A stretch of 64,000 nucleotides of DNA, taken from contig JAYESD010000002.1 in NCBI GenBank assembly GCA_036927565.1, positions 82,335,735-82,399,734 of the forward strand, in the 5' to 3' direction. This stretch comes from Tuctoria greenei (Eukaryota; Streptophyta; Magnoliopsida; Poales; Poaceae). The notes beneath the pieces are model-generated. The model ran no database searches. It saw nothing but the letters and a program-made list of their open reading frames with translations, and was not told the DNA's origin. Positions within the stretch are counted from its first letter, which is position 1. The number at the start of each line of letters is the position of its first letter. A program made the position numbers and the translations under genes. Below are positions 1-12,500 of the stretch, in pieces.

Positions 1-1490
1 CCTCGACTTCAAGGAATCCAACAACATGCCATAATATGAAGCTCTCATCTTTAGACTCAAGGTGGCGCTATCATATGGCGTCTTGCAGCTGCTGGTGAAG
101 GGTGAATTGCAACTCGTCATCAAACAATCAAAGGTGAATGTAGTTGCAATAACCCTCAGCTTGCTGCATATCTGCTTGAAGTCCAAAAGTTGCAGAAAGA
201 CTTCCACGTCTTGTACCTCTGCCATGTCAAGTGTCTCAACAACGTTGAAGCTGACAATCTATCGACGAAGGCTTCAATCGGGCTCAAGCACCCGATGGGG
301 TTTTTGTCAGGAGATTACCAACACCTACAACTTATCCTGCCAAACTAAGTGATGGGATCAAGACAACCACCCCGAAGCTGGCGATCCCGGTGGCCCTGTT
401 ACCATGGTGACCACCAAAGGATTGTAGGTGCTACAGGAAGCTCCGAGCAATCAAGCGCGCAAGATCCAAAAGCTCAAGTCAGTCCCAATGCATCATCCTG
501 CACGTTGGTCGGTAAGGCCTTTCGTCATGGTGTTTACTGGACTACAGCAATCCAGGATGCAGTCGAGTTGGTTAAGAAGTGTGAAGCGTGCCAGTTCCAC
601 ACGAAATAAATTCATACACCAGCGCAGTCACTGCAAATGATTCCTCCCTCATGGCCATTCGTTGTGTGGGGGATGGACATTTTGGGACCTTTCCCAAAAG
701 TCGTCAGAGGGTACCAGTTCTTATACGTCGCCATCAACAAGTTCACAAAGTGGCCGGAAGCTACTCCAGTTGTGACATCAACAACCAATCTGCTATCAAG
801 TGTTGAAGTCCATTGTCTGCAGATTTGGAGTTCTGAACAAAGTCATCATTGACAATGGAACCAAATTCAGAAGTGCAGCTTTCCAAGAGTACTGCGAAGA
901 CCTCGGCATAACTGTTAGCTACGCATCAGTAGCTCATCCGGCAAGCAATGGCCAAGCTGAGAGAGCAAACACAAAAATACTGAAGGGACTCAAGACACGC
1001 CCTTATTAATGCTTGAAGAAGTATGGCGCCAACTGGATAGAAGAGCTTCCGTCTGCATTGTGGGCGAGTCGGACAACACCCAATCGGGCAACAGGAGAAA
1101 CATCATTCTTCATGGTATACGGGGTCGAAGATGTCATTCCTCCGGAAATTGCCATGAGGTCTCTTTGGGTCCGGACCTACGATGAAGCAATGTAGGACCA
1201 GCTCCGGCATGAAGACCTAGACCTCATCAATGAGGCAAGGTGTCAAGCAGCAGTCCGAAATGCGCGATACCATCAGGCACTCTGACGCTATCATCAAAGG
1301 TATGTGCGCAATTGGCAGTTGGAAGATGGTGATCTGGTGCTTCAGTGAATACTCACTCGTGAAGGGATGAAAAAACTCTCTCCCAGCTGGGAAGGTCCCT
1401 TTCAAGTCATCAAAGTTTCCCGTCCCCGATGTGTCCGCTTTGCAATAGAGGATGGGATACCACTTCCCAACCCCTAGAATATTTAGCACC
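1..1490 (+). pseudogene. Tat-like gypsy pol 3' end: RNase H tail and integrase, decayed
   Basis: The reading starts inside the second, archaeal-type RNase H domain (residues NNMP then YEALIF, and later LLVKGELQLVIKQ), where the usual GDS is GEL, so that catalytic Asp looks lost. The integrase core follows with GMDILGPFPK (first Asp kept), a second Asp in IIDNGTKF and the Glu in NGQAERAN. The C-terminal part runs to about 1490 (EDLDLINE, then the EGPFQVIKVS region). Several stops and frame changes break it, for example the TAA near 1006. Compared with element D, about 225 bp covering the start of the integrase zinc-binding domain is missing near 490-500. It cannot make a working integrase. Confidence 0.85.
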
Positions 1491-1495
1491 ATCGT

Positions 1496-2164
1496 AAGTT
1501 CTACACGTTACACGGAGGTGAGTCTATATTTCTATAAAATGTATCTTATAGAGTCTTTGAATAGAGTCGGGTTGGTCCTAGATGAAAAGCACACTTAACT
1601 TGGTCCTGTACCAAGTGTGTCTTTACCTTCCCTGGATTAGTAGAAGATGAATAGCACACTTAACATGGTCTTTTACTTTAAGTGTGTCCTTGTCTCCCCT
1701 ATTATTTGGACCTATAATGAAATACATTTATGTGCAACCAGACTCTACGCGCATTAATTTTGCACATGCTCATTATTTTACCATCTTTTACCTTCTTGTC
1801 AATAGCATTGTTGTGCAATCCACTTGAAATTTAGTTCTTGAGATTCATGTGATATATAAGTTTTATTGGTAATATTCTATTGGATGTTAGTATTTCTAGA
1901 TGGTCCACTCGCCTGAAAACCAAAGCCAATGACAGGTCTGGAGTGCGCTATCGACTTAGCCTGGTTCAGTACCCTAAGTACACCACTCTACCTATTCTGG
2001 TGGGTCTTAGTAAGGCGGGTTCGGAAAGCATACAGACCTAAGGAAGTTTAATCAGTATACTTATGTTGTCACAGTGAGTTTGATAGGATCTAAAATTCAA
2101 AGAAGGATAATAAGCCGCAAATAAGCTATAGGCAAGAGGACGAATTTTACTGCTTTTCTTGTCT
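1496..2164 (+). other. Noncoding 3' region of element A
   Basis: AT-rich sequence between the end of pol and the insertion point of B. It contains two hairpin-forming repeats at 1590-1690 and no coding sequence that I recognise. In Tat-lineage elements a long noncoding region, often with tandem repeats and an extra ORF, normally separates pol from the 3' LTR. This stretch fits that role together with 15318-17387. Confidence 0.55.
1590..1690. repeat. Two tandem hairpin repeats
   Basis: Two related copies begin GCACACTTAAC. In the first, ACTTGGT (1598-1604) pairs with ACCAAGT (1610-1616) across a 5-nt loop. In the second, CACACTTAA (1655-1663) pairs perfectly with TTAAGTGTG (1678-1686) across a 14-nt loop. 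The copies lie about 65 bp apart. Confidence 0.6.
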
Positions 2165-2169
2165 CTCAT
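2165..2169. repeat. Target-site duplication CTCAT, left of element B
   Basis: CTCAT directly precedes the TGTTGACGG start of the left LTR. The same five bases follow the right LTR at 15313-15317. This proves that 2170-15312 inserted as one unit. Confidence 0.95.
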
Positions 2170-3733
2170 TGTTGACGGCTGTTATATACCAATTTCATCC
2201 GTCAATTAAACTCAATTATGTGAAGGATTGATCATTTCTTGCACACATCACCTCTCTATCGAACCCAATTCCACTTGGACTTGGAGAAATATGTGTATGC
2301 ATCATTTTATGCAGGAAATGAGGAAATGTAGAGGGAACAATCCTATAAAATATCATCCTAGCCAATCAGGCGACGACACATGGCATCCCATGGATCAAAT
2401 GGCCCACGAACAGAAGTATCCGAGGAGATCCGACGGTGTATCACCCATATACATCAATGGGACCCACCTGGCAGCCACCTGGAGAAAGCACACGAGAAAT
2501 GGTGCAATGACCAGGTCGGCCGAACTAGGGGGTCGCCGACCTGGTCTTTGCACCAAACTCGGTCAGCCTCCACATGTTGGTTCCTCCCGACTCCCTGGAG
2601 TCAATGGTGACTGATTCGCGTGCTTTTGGTGGCGCGAACCGACCTCAACACTAGTATAAATAGGACCCCCTACCCCTCACTTCAACACACACCACTTGGG
2701 CATCATTCTATTGTATACACTATCTTCCATAGTCTTAGAGGAGTTAGTATGTAGAGAGGAGAGCCTCTGGTCCCAAGTCCAAATTGGGAAAGGAGTAGAA
2801 TGAGTCTCTCTTCCCAATTCCACATTGGGAAAGGTATGGCTTATGTATTCCTTCTTGTATTTGTGACTTTTTGCTCAATAAAGATATTATTTTTAGTCTT
2901 CTTTTATATGTATACTTGGACAAAGTGTTTCTTGTTTGATTGTGGAGTCCATGTATGTGGAAGGTATAGTCTTTATGATTTGACTCTCATGATCACATAT
3001 TATGGTCATAAACACTATAGACCCCCAATATAGTATATGTAGTTATGATATTATTAGGTTAATATGAATGACTTATGCTATGCTTCAACATTGGTTCAAC
3101 GATGTTTAGGTTAGTCATTGCCTTAAGATGGCTTGTGTCGGGGCTCCTAAGGTATTTGCTTAGTATGCTAGCATGGTGCTAGGGTATTTAAGTAGCGTTG
3201 GATGTCTCGTAGACCCACGGGTTGAACAGGTAGGCAGTAGGTGGTGACAGCCCTATTTGTCCTTTGTAATCCTCCACATTCGGCTATGCCACAGGCTCTT
3301 GGCGGGAGTCACCCTAGTATTGCTAGGGGAAAGCCCGTGCCTGATGTGTTGAGTAGCATTGCATAGGAATTCATCATTAACATGACCATTAGTATCTATC
3401 TTAGGCTATGTATATGTATTAGGAGCATTGTAGGATCAACTCTCGAACTCTCAATCCAATCTCCCTCTAGGACCCATTTTACCATTTAGAATAGATTGCC
3501 TAGGTGTGTGTCACACTACCCCTATTATCAACTTACCCCTATCCGGATAATGGATTAGTATCCCATAGCTTGACCGTAAGAGTAGTATATACTTTACTCC
3601 ATTGCCTTCCTTTGGGATAAATACGATACCCTTGGGAATACTGATGGGTGAAATGCTACAACGGTATCTTCCGTGAACTTGCGGATATCATCTCTTTACG
3701 AGAGATGATCTGTGGTGTTAAGAAATACCAACA
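2170..3733 (+). repeat. Element B 5' LTR
   Basis: It is 1564 bp long, with TG..CA ends (TGTTGACGG ... ACCAACA), and matches 13751-15312 along its whole length with scattered substitutions. It contains a TATA box at 2655 and an AATAAA at 2877-2882. It has no real coding sequence; the open frames at 2228-2614 and 2800-3033 are chance readings of LTR sequence. Confidence 0.93.
2655..2662 (+). promoter_or_regulatory. TATA box of the B 5' LTR
   Basis: TATAAATA lies within a GC-richer stretch about 490 bp into the LTR. It is conserved in the 3' LTR at 14235-14242. The position fits the U3/R boundary of the LTR promoter. Confidence 0.65.
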
Positions 3734-3741
3734 AGCATTTC

Positions 3742-3818
3742 TGGTGTCGTTGCCGAGGATGATTTGTTAGTACATCTTAGGAGTCATCAACAAGCATTTC
3801 TGGCGCCGTTGCCGGGGA
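3742..3818 (+). other. Duplicated primer-binding site of element B
   Basis: TGGCGCCGTTGCCGGGGA (3801-3818) is the well-known primer site for the 3' end of plant tRNA-Asp, as used by Athila-type elements. A decayed copy, TGGTGTCGTTGCCGAGGA, lies 59 bp upstream at 3742-3759, only 8 bp from the LTR end. Both copies are preceded by the same CAACAAGCATTTC. The layout is a 59-bp tandem duplication in which the copy nearest the LTR has since mutated. Confidence 0.85.
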
Positions 3819-4557
3819 AGGCTAAGGAAGTGAAGGATAGCTATCACTTGTGATTAAGCTATAGGTACTAATAGTTATTAGGCAGGATTACCCTTGTTTG
3901 TTTTCTCCTTTGTGTGAAAACAGGGTAGTGTTGGCCAACCCATTGTATGGGAAGGCCAACGAGGACGCAAGTGCTCAACTGCAAGATGATTCAAGGCGTA
4001 CCTCAACAAATGTTCGCTAGGCAACACCATTGCTATTGCGGAAGAATTTCAGCTTTCAGTAGGAGCCAAAGTCATCCATACCCAAGCTTGGGGGAGGCTC
4101 CAAGTGTTCTTCTTGGTTTGCCTCCACCATGGGGTGGATAGTTGGCTCTTCATCCAACACTCATGTCATGGGTTGGCTCCACCAATCCATGACCACATTC
4201 ATGCTGGAGCTGAAGGAGTCCTATTCTTATTCATCATGGATGAGAAGAAGGTCTCCACTCAAAAGGTGGATTGAAGAATGCTCGAGTTCCCATAGCTTGT
4301 CATGTACACCACTTCACAAGGTGGATATGCTAGTTATGGAACTACACCTCCCATTGAAGTGTTATGGATATCCAAGTCATTGGAGATTTGTTTGGATAAT
4401 CCAAGTCGTGGACATTCACATGAGTTGTGAAAATCCATGTCATCATGGGACGCGTGGGAATTATTTCCCTAAGACCCATGAGGACCTTTTTCAAACAACA
4501 ACTCTAATGGCTACCATTCACAAGGAGGTCAAGGGTGGAATTAACATCACCCTTGTA
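3819..4557 (+). other. Element B interior, left part; no recognisable gene
   Basis: Leader-like sequence lacking any retrotransposon protein motif. An open frame of 180 codons at 4129-4671 has no recognisable domain and runs across the border into the inserted solo LTR, so I do not call it a gene. The tract AAGCTTGGGGGAGGC at 4083-4097 resembles tracts common in Athila-like elements of grasses. Confidence 0.55.
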
Positions 4558-7500
4558 TGTGGGGACCGGAATCCACACATCCGAGGATCTCATTGGGTGG
4601 TGCCGTGCGATGCGGCACCTAACAACACACACAAAAAGGATACCAAAACATATAAAGTTTTCATTCCATAATAAGAAGAGTTTACAAAAGAGTGTACCAC
4701 AGGGGTACACACGCAGCGGAAAATACATACTCATAATCTCACCTAACTAAGCAGGAGAGAAGACGTCCATGCCCTAGGACGCTTCTCACTAGCAACATGA
4801 AGAACATTCAGCAGCGGCGTGGCTCACATGAGATTTATCTCGACACCTCGAGTCTCATGTACAACCTGAACAGCAGAAATAAAACTAATACCTGCAAAAA
4901 TCGTTAAAGCGCAAACGTGAGCATAAGGCTCAGCAAGACTTAACCGTCTCACTAGACATATGCAGGGTGAATGCTAACATAGGTAAGGAATAGCATAAAT
5001 AGACTCGCCTACAAGTGGATCTTTATAATCAGGTTTTATGTAGCAAACGACATTCTTCGGGCACGGCACATCATAGACTCCACAATCAAACAAGAAACGC
5101 TTTGCCGATGATATGACATGCCCAAAGCATGTAATGCTATTACAGCTAAAGTATGGGGAAACTATAAACTTTAATTTTGCTATCTCTAAATCATACAAGG
5201 TTGCAAAGCAATTATAATTCAATACAATATAATTTGCTTGGCTTCTTTAGTATTTACTACGTCACGACAGCGACGGACAAGTGGTACTCTATTACCGCGA
5301 GGGACGGTGATTGCAATCAGGACACACCCGTACTGCACGACATGCACACCCGCGTGGGAGACACATACGTGCTCTCCTCCCCGTGTCATACGTGGCCACC
5401 TTTCACCCAGGACCCCAATGTCGACAAACCTCTTCATCTCGAGCAAAAGGTCCCCTACACGGACACGTCAAAGTTGCCCGCTAGAAGATTTACACCTTTA
5501 TGCCTTCGCATCTCCATTCAAGGACAATCGAGGAGTCTCCACACTACAGTCTAGAGTTACATCAGTTTAATGGGTCCCATATACCATTATGCAACCGGTA
5601 CAGTTCAAGCTTGCCCAACGGTGCCGCATACGGCACGGTCCTCAAGCGACACATGCAGGGCTATGCGACCGAGACTCACTTCTCACCGCTTCCTATCCAT
5701 TCCCTGCCCGGTCTCAACTTCATTATATTAATCCATTTTCTATCTAGCCAATCCTGTGAGATATGTCCTACATCTCTCGCGAGTAGATTCCAACTACTCG
5801 ACTTCTACCAGATTTCCTACACATTAGCAAAGCATTTACTACATGTCAAATTGTAACTCGTTCCAACCAATCCCTGAGATTTTTGGCCATGCAAGTGGAG
5901 TATCAATCACCCTATACGTAATGCACACCTCAAGCTTACGACGTAAGGTGATAAAGACTGTAAAAACTCTGTAAAGCTTTTAAATGCAAACTGGGGCTTG
6001 CCTTAGTTTGCGACTCGAATAAATGTCAATTGTTAGTGGTCCTTCTGTGTAGACTCTGCCAAGGACTTCAAGTGGACACCCTGGCCTTCTCCTCCAAGCG
6101 AAACTTCTCGTCGATCACCTATCATCACATTCCTATCGACATGATATTTATATAAGTGATTAAGTAATTAAGTAATTTAATAATGGACTCTACGGGGTTG
6201 TGTAAACTTTAAGAACGAGGAGTTTGACTAGGAAGGACAGATATGCCCCTGTTGTGTGGATAAACAAAGGATGGAGTCAAGTGGTCATAGTAGTATCCAG
6301 ATGTGAATTGAAAGGTGCAATGTAAGCACACATTGCAACTTGGCACTCAACACTCGACGCTATGCCACTCAAGGACGATACAGCTGAATGGTGTGCAAGT
6401 GTTGGACTGGTAGTGTAAGGATGACCTAAGAGTCAAGGTGGCATCGAAAGCTTGAGTATGAGTGGTGTACAAGACGAAGGTCGCGATTTAGCAATCGACC
6501 ACTGAACTTTACTTAACTCATAAAGGAGTAAACCTAGTTAAATGAGCAGTGCTGTCGTAGGGTCCCGACTTAGGATGAAACAAAGTGAAACCCTAGCAAC
6601 ACTTGGGAGTGAAGTGAGACCAACATTGCTTGGACTTAAGGAGTCATTACAAGCAATGTTAACCTAGACAACTTCAAATGACTTTTAGGTAAATTAGTTT
6701 CTATGGCAAGCTTCTCGACCATCGTTCGAGTGCTTACATGACGACACTAATGTAGTGTCTCCCGCAAGCCTGTCCAGGTGAGCTCGGTAAGCTCTCGGGA
6801 CTTAAACATGATGCGAGACCTTACCGTGAAGGCATGCTTTGCCATCTCGAGAAGATCGTCTTAGTGATGTCCACATCAATCCGGCCTCGTCAATGGGGTG
6901 AGCAAAATCCCGAACACCACCTTGTGAGTCTTAAGGCTAGTGATGTCGACTCAGTTGCTGATAAGCAACTCGACGAACCTGTCGTCGATGATGTGGCATA
7001 CCAAGTTAACCAATCCTGTGATCGGTTAGGGAACATCCTCAACACAACCAAGGAACTCTTAGCCAAGGTTCCCCTTGGTCTAGTTCTCCTTGTTGGTCGC
7101 AATGTTCTTGCATACCTCTACTCCAGGTCATCGGTGGTCATCAATACACTCGGTTTGACCTAGAAGGCATTTCATCGAGCATCTAGGCTACACCTAGGAC
7201 TCGATGAGTCTCGCCTTGACCAAACCCTAATTTGGCTAAACGATTGTCGACCGTTGTGTCGTGGTTGTGTTTCAGCATCATGTACGTTATAGGCATCCTT
7301 CATCTCGATGCCAGGACACGATGATGGCTCGGAATGTCACGACGATGTCATATGGTCAACGACGTCGACACGGCTCATGGTGGAGCATCACGAGCACGCA
7401 CAGACAGGCCAACATGATACAAACGACAAAAGAGGTCGACTTGGGGACTCCTATAGGAATGATATTAACGCGGATCATGGGCGTACGACTTGACAACACA

Positions 7501-9516
7501 TGAGTACCATTAGGGGTCACGACTAACGGACTTCGGTGCATCAAGCAATGCATTTTAGGGCAAGGCTCATCTTGTAGGCATTTCGCCGAACATCTTGGGT
7601 GTGTACTTGAGTTCCGTCGCTTCATCACCATTCAAAGGGTATCTTGGCACTTGTCCTTGTCGATTGCCACATTATTCTACCCCTGCATCACAGACCAGTT
7701 CTAAACGTCAACAAAGTTGGTTCTTTCCTCGTGAACATTTCATCGAACACCTTTCCTGCAGTCACCGATCCAATCACTCTTGCAAAATAAGAGCTAACCT
7801 TGGATTAATGGTCGATACCATTGTGTCAAAGGTGTGTTCCTGCATCTCATACATCACCTCCATCAATCCTCGCACTGTTTGGATGCAGCATGTGAGAAGA
7901 ACACCGTGACGACATCAAGTCGACAATGGCATCTGAAACAGCACATGCGAAGCGCGGCCAAGGCGTGGACAGCGGGCCTGGGCGCAAGCGAGGCACCAGC
8001 GGAAGCAAGGGACGGCGAGATGCTGCAGCGATCTGCAAGGATCACGGCGAGCGGCGGCTTGGAGTGGCCATGGCCATGGCACACGGGCTGGAACGGCGCT
8101 CGCAAGTGCAGCTGAGGTGCTGCACGGGAGCAGGGCGGCGGCAAGGGAGGCGCTGCAGCCGAAGGCAGAAGGGGCGAGCACGGCGTTGGCGTGGGGCGGC
8201 GCCGGTGAGGAGGCAGAGCCCAGGGCGAGGTGCAGCCGGGGAGATGAGGAGGCGGCAAGCGGGGGAGCTGCGCGGGCCGGCGGTCGTGTGGGGCGCCGGA
8301 GCAGCTCGACCGTGTGGCACGATGCGGGGAGCGGCCGGCGGTGGCGCAGGCGGTGCGACGGCCAGGGCGAGCGGCACACGGCGTCAAGGGGCACGGGTGG
8401 AGCACCGGCCAGGCCGAGCGGCGACCGGCGTGGGGCGCAGCAGCGCGGGCGCGTCGGGGCGACCAGGCGAGCAGGCGCGGGGCGATGCTGTGGCCAGGGG
8501 CGCATGGGAGGTGGCGAGCAGGGCGACGCGCATGGGAGCAAGAGACCGGAGGAGTGTCGGGAGGGAGAAGATAAGGAGGGCGCGCGTGGGAGGATAAGTG
8601 CAGAGAAGGGAATTGAATTTGCTGTGCATAACTATGACACATGGGTCCCACCAATTTTCCCTCCTTATCCCCTCATTTCAGATGCAAAATATCTCAATCC
8701 ATTGAGCAGCTTACCAGTGGGGCCCACCTTTTCCTAGTACTGAAGATAAGTATGACATGTGGGTCCCACTCTCTTCTCCCTTCTCTTTTCAAAATTCAAA
8801 TGGAGCTAGCAGACATGCTTCAAAAATATTCAACTTTGCCCCAATGACTAAATAAAATGTGGAGAATTTTATGGTGCAATCAGATTTCAAAACTGAGCAA
8901 GTTCAATCTGAACTCAGGTTTGAATTTGAATTCAAGTGGTGATACTTGACTCACGGAAATAAATAGTAGATTAGGTTCAAAAATCCTAAAACTTTGAAGT
9001 TAACCTTTTTGAACCATAAGGGACCTCAGGAAAAATTTGGAGTTGATTTGGACAATGTTGAGCACAAAGTTTAAATTTGAAGTCGACGTTGATTAAACTC
9101 TCCGTACGTGTCCACAAAATGGGAAACGTGCTTCCAAAATTTTGAAACTTCACCGAGAGTCTATTTGGAATATTAGAAGGTCATGGAAAAATTTACGGCC
9201 TGAGATTTGAATATTTTTGGATGTCCCATTTTAGGGTTGGAATAATTCCTTTTTCTTTCTCTCCATTTTGTTTTCTTTTCTCCTTTAAGTTTTTCATTGA
9301 AAATGTGAATACATGGAAATTAAGGATTTTACACCTTAAGTTCCAAATACATTATCAACCATGTTCTATAGGTAACATTTTAACAAGTTCCTGTTTTTAG
9401 TGAACATGGGTTAACTCATATGGTTCATGTGAGTTTGGATTTCCAAGTCCACTATCAAATTTTTTTTTAAGTTCGCATTTTCATGTTCTGGCTTTACTCA
9501 AATGCGGGCTTTTACA
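4558..9516 (-). mobile_element. Solo LTR of family C, reverse orientation, inside element B
   Basis: Read on the minus strand this begins TGTAAAAGCCC (at 9516) and ends GGTCCCCACA (at 4558). It aligns with the C 5' LTR (17388-20545 joined to 32460-33563), for example 5640-6000 against 20200-20540 read in reverse, and 5076-5098 against 33024-33046. It is 4959 bp, longer than the 4262-bp copy. There is no internal region and no second LTR. The flanking bases TTGTA and ATATT do not form a target duplication, so a simple within-element recombination is not shown. The GC-rich block 7930-8600 gives long overlapping open frames (up to 263 codons) that look like compositional artefacts. Confidence 0.85.
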
Positions 9517-12500
9517 ATATTCAAGGAGGCTATGGCTTTCCAAGGGATTTAAGTTCAACTAGCCTACCTTGAAGTATCTTGGCCAAGGACAAGAACTTAA
9601 GGAGCATTCAAAGTCCAAGATATCCCACAAAACTTGTTGGGAATCCCACACTTCGACCAAACCCATTCAACCTAGGGCAAGTGACATTGTGGATGAAGTG
9701 TTTCTTGTTTGATTGTGGAGTCCACATGTCATCATGCCCAAGGAAGCCTTTGACCCATGATCAAGGTATGGTTTGATTCAATGGAATATCAATATGGTCA
9801 GAGTGGCACCCCTAAGAAGGACAAAGCCTCACCATGCTCATGAAGGAATATATTGAAGAGGGAGAACATGTTGCTACAACAACATGTCTATATCAATACA
9901 ATGGAGAGAGGCTAGGGCCACCATGTGGCACACATGTCCAAATGATAGCCAAATGAGTTTGGCATGTCAAAACAGAAGAAATCATCCACATCTTCAACTC
10001 CGGGATTGTACAACAAATCATCGTGCTGAACAGAACGGAGGTAAGTCCTACTCATCGGACTTCAAAAATTCAGCGAGTACATGCCAAGAGGTTAATTGGT
10101 AGTTATCTCATATTTGTTTTCCAAATTGCATCAACCCTTGTATTTGCATGTTTGAAATTCCACACTGGCATGTTGGAAAGTAAAATTTCCAACCATCATA
10201 AAACTAAAAATTTCAATTAGGGGAGAAATTTAATTGGATATGAACTACGTGTATGACCACTTGAATTTATCTTCCTAGTTCAAACCAAAAAGATTTGCTT
10301 TGACCCTCATTGCATTTACAAGTTATTTCAAGTTGGGCAGGACAATTTGAAAATTGGGTTCAATTTTCTTTTGGCTAACATAACCCGTTTTCGAGTTGTT
10401 TTGTGTGTCCTTGATTAAAGTGCAGCTAGGTCAAAATTGTGAAGATGTGGTATGGCAAGAAAGTGGAAGGTTTCATAAAGCTCAAGTCACCATTGGGAGG
10501 ATTTGAGAACACTTCTCTCCTTCAAACTCATTTTGAGTTTAGGGAAGAGAAATGTTCAAGAGGATGACCCAATGGAGGAGCCAGAACCAAATCCATCACC
10601 AAATCCAACCTCAACTTGGCATTTGACATCAACCATCAAGCCTACGCCAAAAGTCAAGGTTGTGAGTTTCTCACACAAATACCTTCGTCACCAACTAATC
10701 CCCAAATGAGGTATGAGTTTAGAATTTTCCATTGTTTGGTTTGCCATAGAATTGAATGTATTTGCTTGCATTTGTGAGGAAGGTTGACACTTCCTCATCA
10801 TTTAATTCTCATGCATCATCACAAGAGTAAGCGTGGGTATTGACTTTTGGATCTCCAAAAGAAAATCCCACCTTACTTGGAAAAATCTCAAACAAGTACC
10901 TAGAACCCTTTAAGGATTGTTTTGTAAACTTAGTCATTTTTGTTTAGATTTAGAAAATAGAACTTTTGGGCATGACCTAATTGGTGAATTGGCATATAGG
11001 AACTTGGGCATAGTGACAGTCATAATTTTTAATTGAGCTTCATGCATAGATGGTGTCACTAGATTTCAAACTCCTAGGAATAAGTGATATCCTTGCTCTG
11101 AAATTGAATTGAATTTTTAGGAGGAGTCACTAAAATTCAAATTCCTAGTGAGGTTCGGGTGGATAAAATTGAGAATCTTGTTTGTCATGGTCTAAATGAT
11201 AAAAAACTGCTCTTGAAAGCTAAGATGGTTAGAAACTTTAAAAGGTGTAGGGATCCATATAGTGTATTTCTATCACATGCATTGCTATGAGAAGGAGCTT
11301 TAAAAAATATGCAACATGAATTATCCATAAAGCTCCACTCTTATCAATGAATAACACAATGATCATAGATACACTTGACATTGGATCCAATGCATATTTG
11401 ATTTGTTCTTCCCCGTATGTACAAATAAAAGTTCGGTTACCTAACTGGAATGTTCATTTGTACAAGTCTCAGGAGCTAACCATCCCTCTCCATTCAAGAG
11501 AGGAAGTTTGCAGGAGTAATATTACTATGCAGGCATTCATGAAGCTGATTGTTGGGATCACTAGAGGATTCCATTTCAACATCTCTTGGCCAAGGAGTAA
11601 ATTAGGATGGTTGTTATCTATCGGAAATTATGGCCGAAGATCAATCATAACTATACGAGGCTAGAGATTTGAAATGGGAACCCTCCATGAGCAACCAATG
11701 AGCTGCCACGAATGGGTGAGAGCATTATGCTCTCAACTATTTTAAGCTCTCATTCAAGATCAAGGGATTTGCCACCATCATTGGGTACAAGTTATTCCTA
11801 TGTGGCTAAGAGTTATGATGTACCATGACCAAGGAATGACAAGATCACACCCAATTTATATTGGGTGCAAGTTGTTACTATGTGGCTAGAAGGTATGTCA
11901 TGCCTTAGCCAAGGAACAACAGATCACACTCAACACATGTTCAGTGCATGTCATTCCTTAGTGGTTCTAGGTATGTTGTACCTTACCAAGGAACAACTGA
12001 TCATACCCAATGCATGTTAGGCACATGTCACTCCCTTATGGCAAAAAGATATGATACACCTTAGCCAAAGAATGACGAACATACTCAATGTATGTTGAGT
12101 GCACGTCGTTCCTTTGGATCTAAAGGTTATCATTATCCTAGCCAAGGAATGACAAATCACACCCAACACATGGAGACCCTGATGTGCGGACGATCAACAT
12201 CGGAAACACTCTATTCAACCACACTCATGGTGTCAATGGGAGGCAACACAACAATCAACACTCAACCCTCCATTGTCAAAGCCATGCTGCAACAAGGATA
12301 GGCCAACTCATGGCCTACCTCTGTTGTTAGGGTTTCAACCCCTATCACGGACCTTGATCAAGAATAAGCAGGGGAGGACCCCCACTTGAGGTAACTTGTA
12401 TCACACCCACCACATTTTTATTTCAAATCATCCATTACATATTTATTTTCCATCCATCCATCATCCACCTTGCATTTAAAAAAAATATATATAAATAGGT

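Larger units (their letters stand above)
1..2169 (+). mobile_element. Element A, left part: Tat-like Ty3/gypsy remnant
   Basis: This is the oldest recognisable layer of the window. It holds the end of a gypsy pol gene followed by about 670 bp of noncoding 3' sequence, and is cut at 2170 by the insertion of element B. The sequence resumes after B at 15318. The pol part resembles element D (about 55540-57245) at both protein and DNA level, roughly four bases in five over the stretch I compared (950-1070 against 56690-56820), so A and D are members of one broad family. No LTR of A lies in the window: its left end is outside, and its right end is cut by element C at 17388. Confidence 0.8.

Noticed and set aside
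4129..4671. Open frame of 180 codons on the plus strand
   Set aside because: It crosses the border between the B interior and the inserted solo LTR (4558), so it cannot be an old gene, and no domain is visible.
7863..8654. Open frame of 263 codons on the minus strand, with long overlapping frames on both strands
   Set aside because: It lies in a GC-rich block of the family-C solo LTR, where several frames are open at once. The reading is Arg/Pro/Ala-rich with no domain, as expected from base composition.
11347..11664. 105-codon open frame in the B interior as a gag remnant
   Set aside because: No gag motif, zinc knuckle or similarity to the other gag regions of the window.
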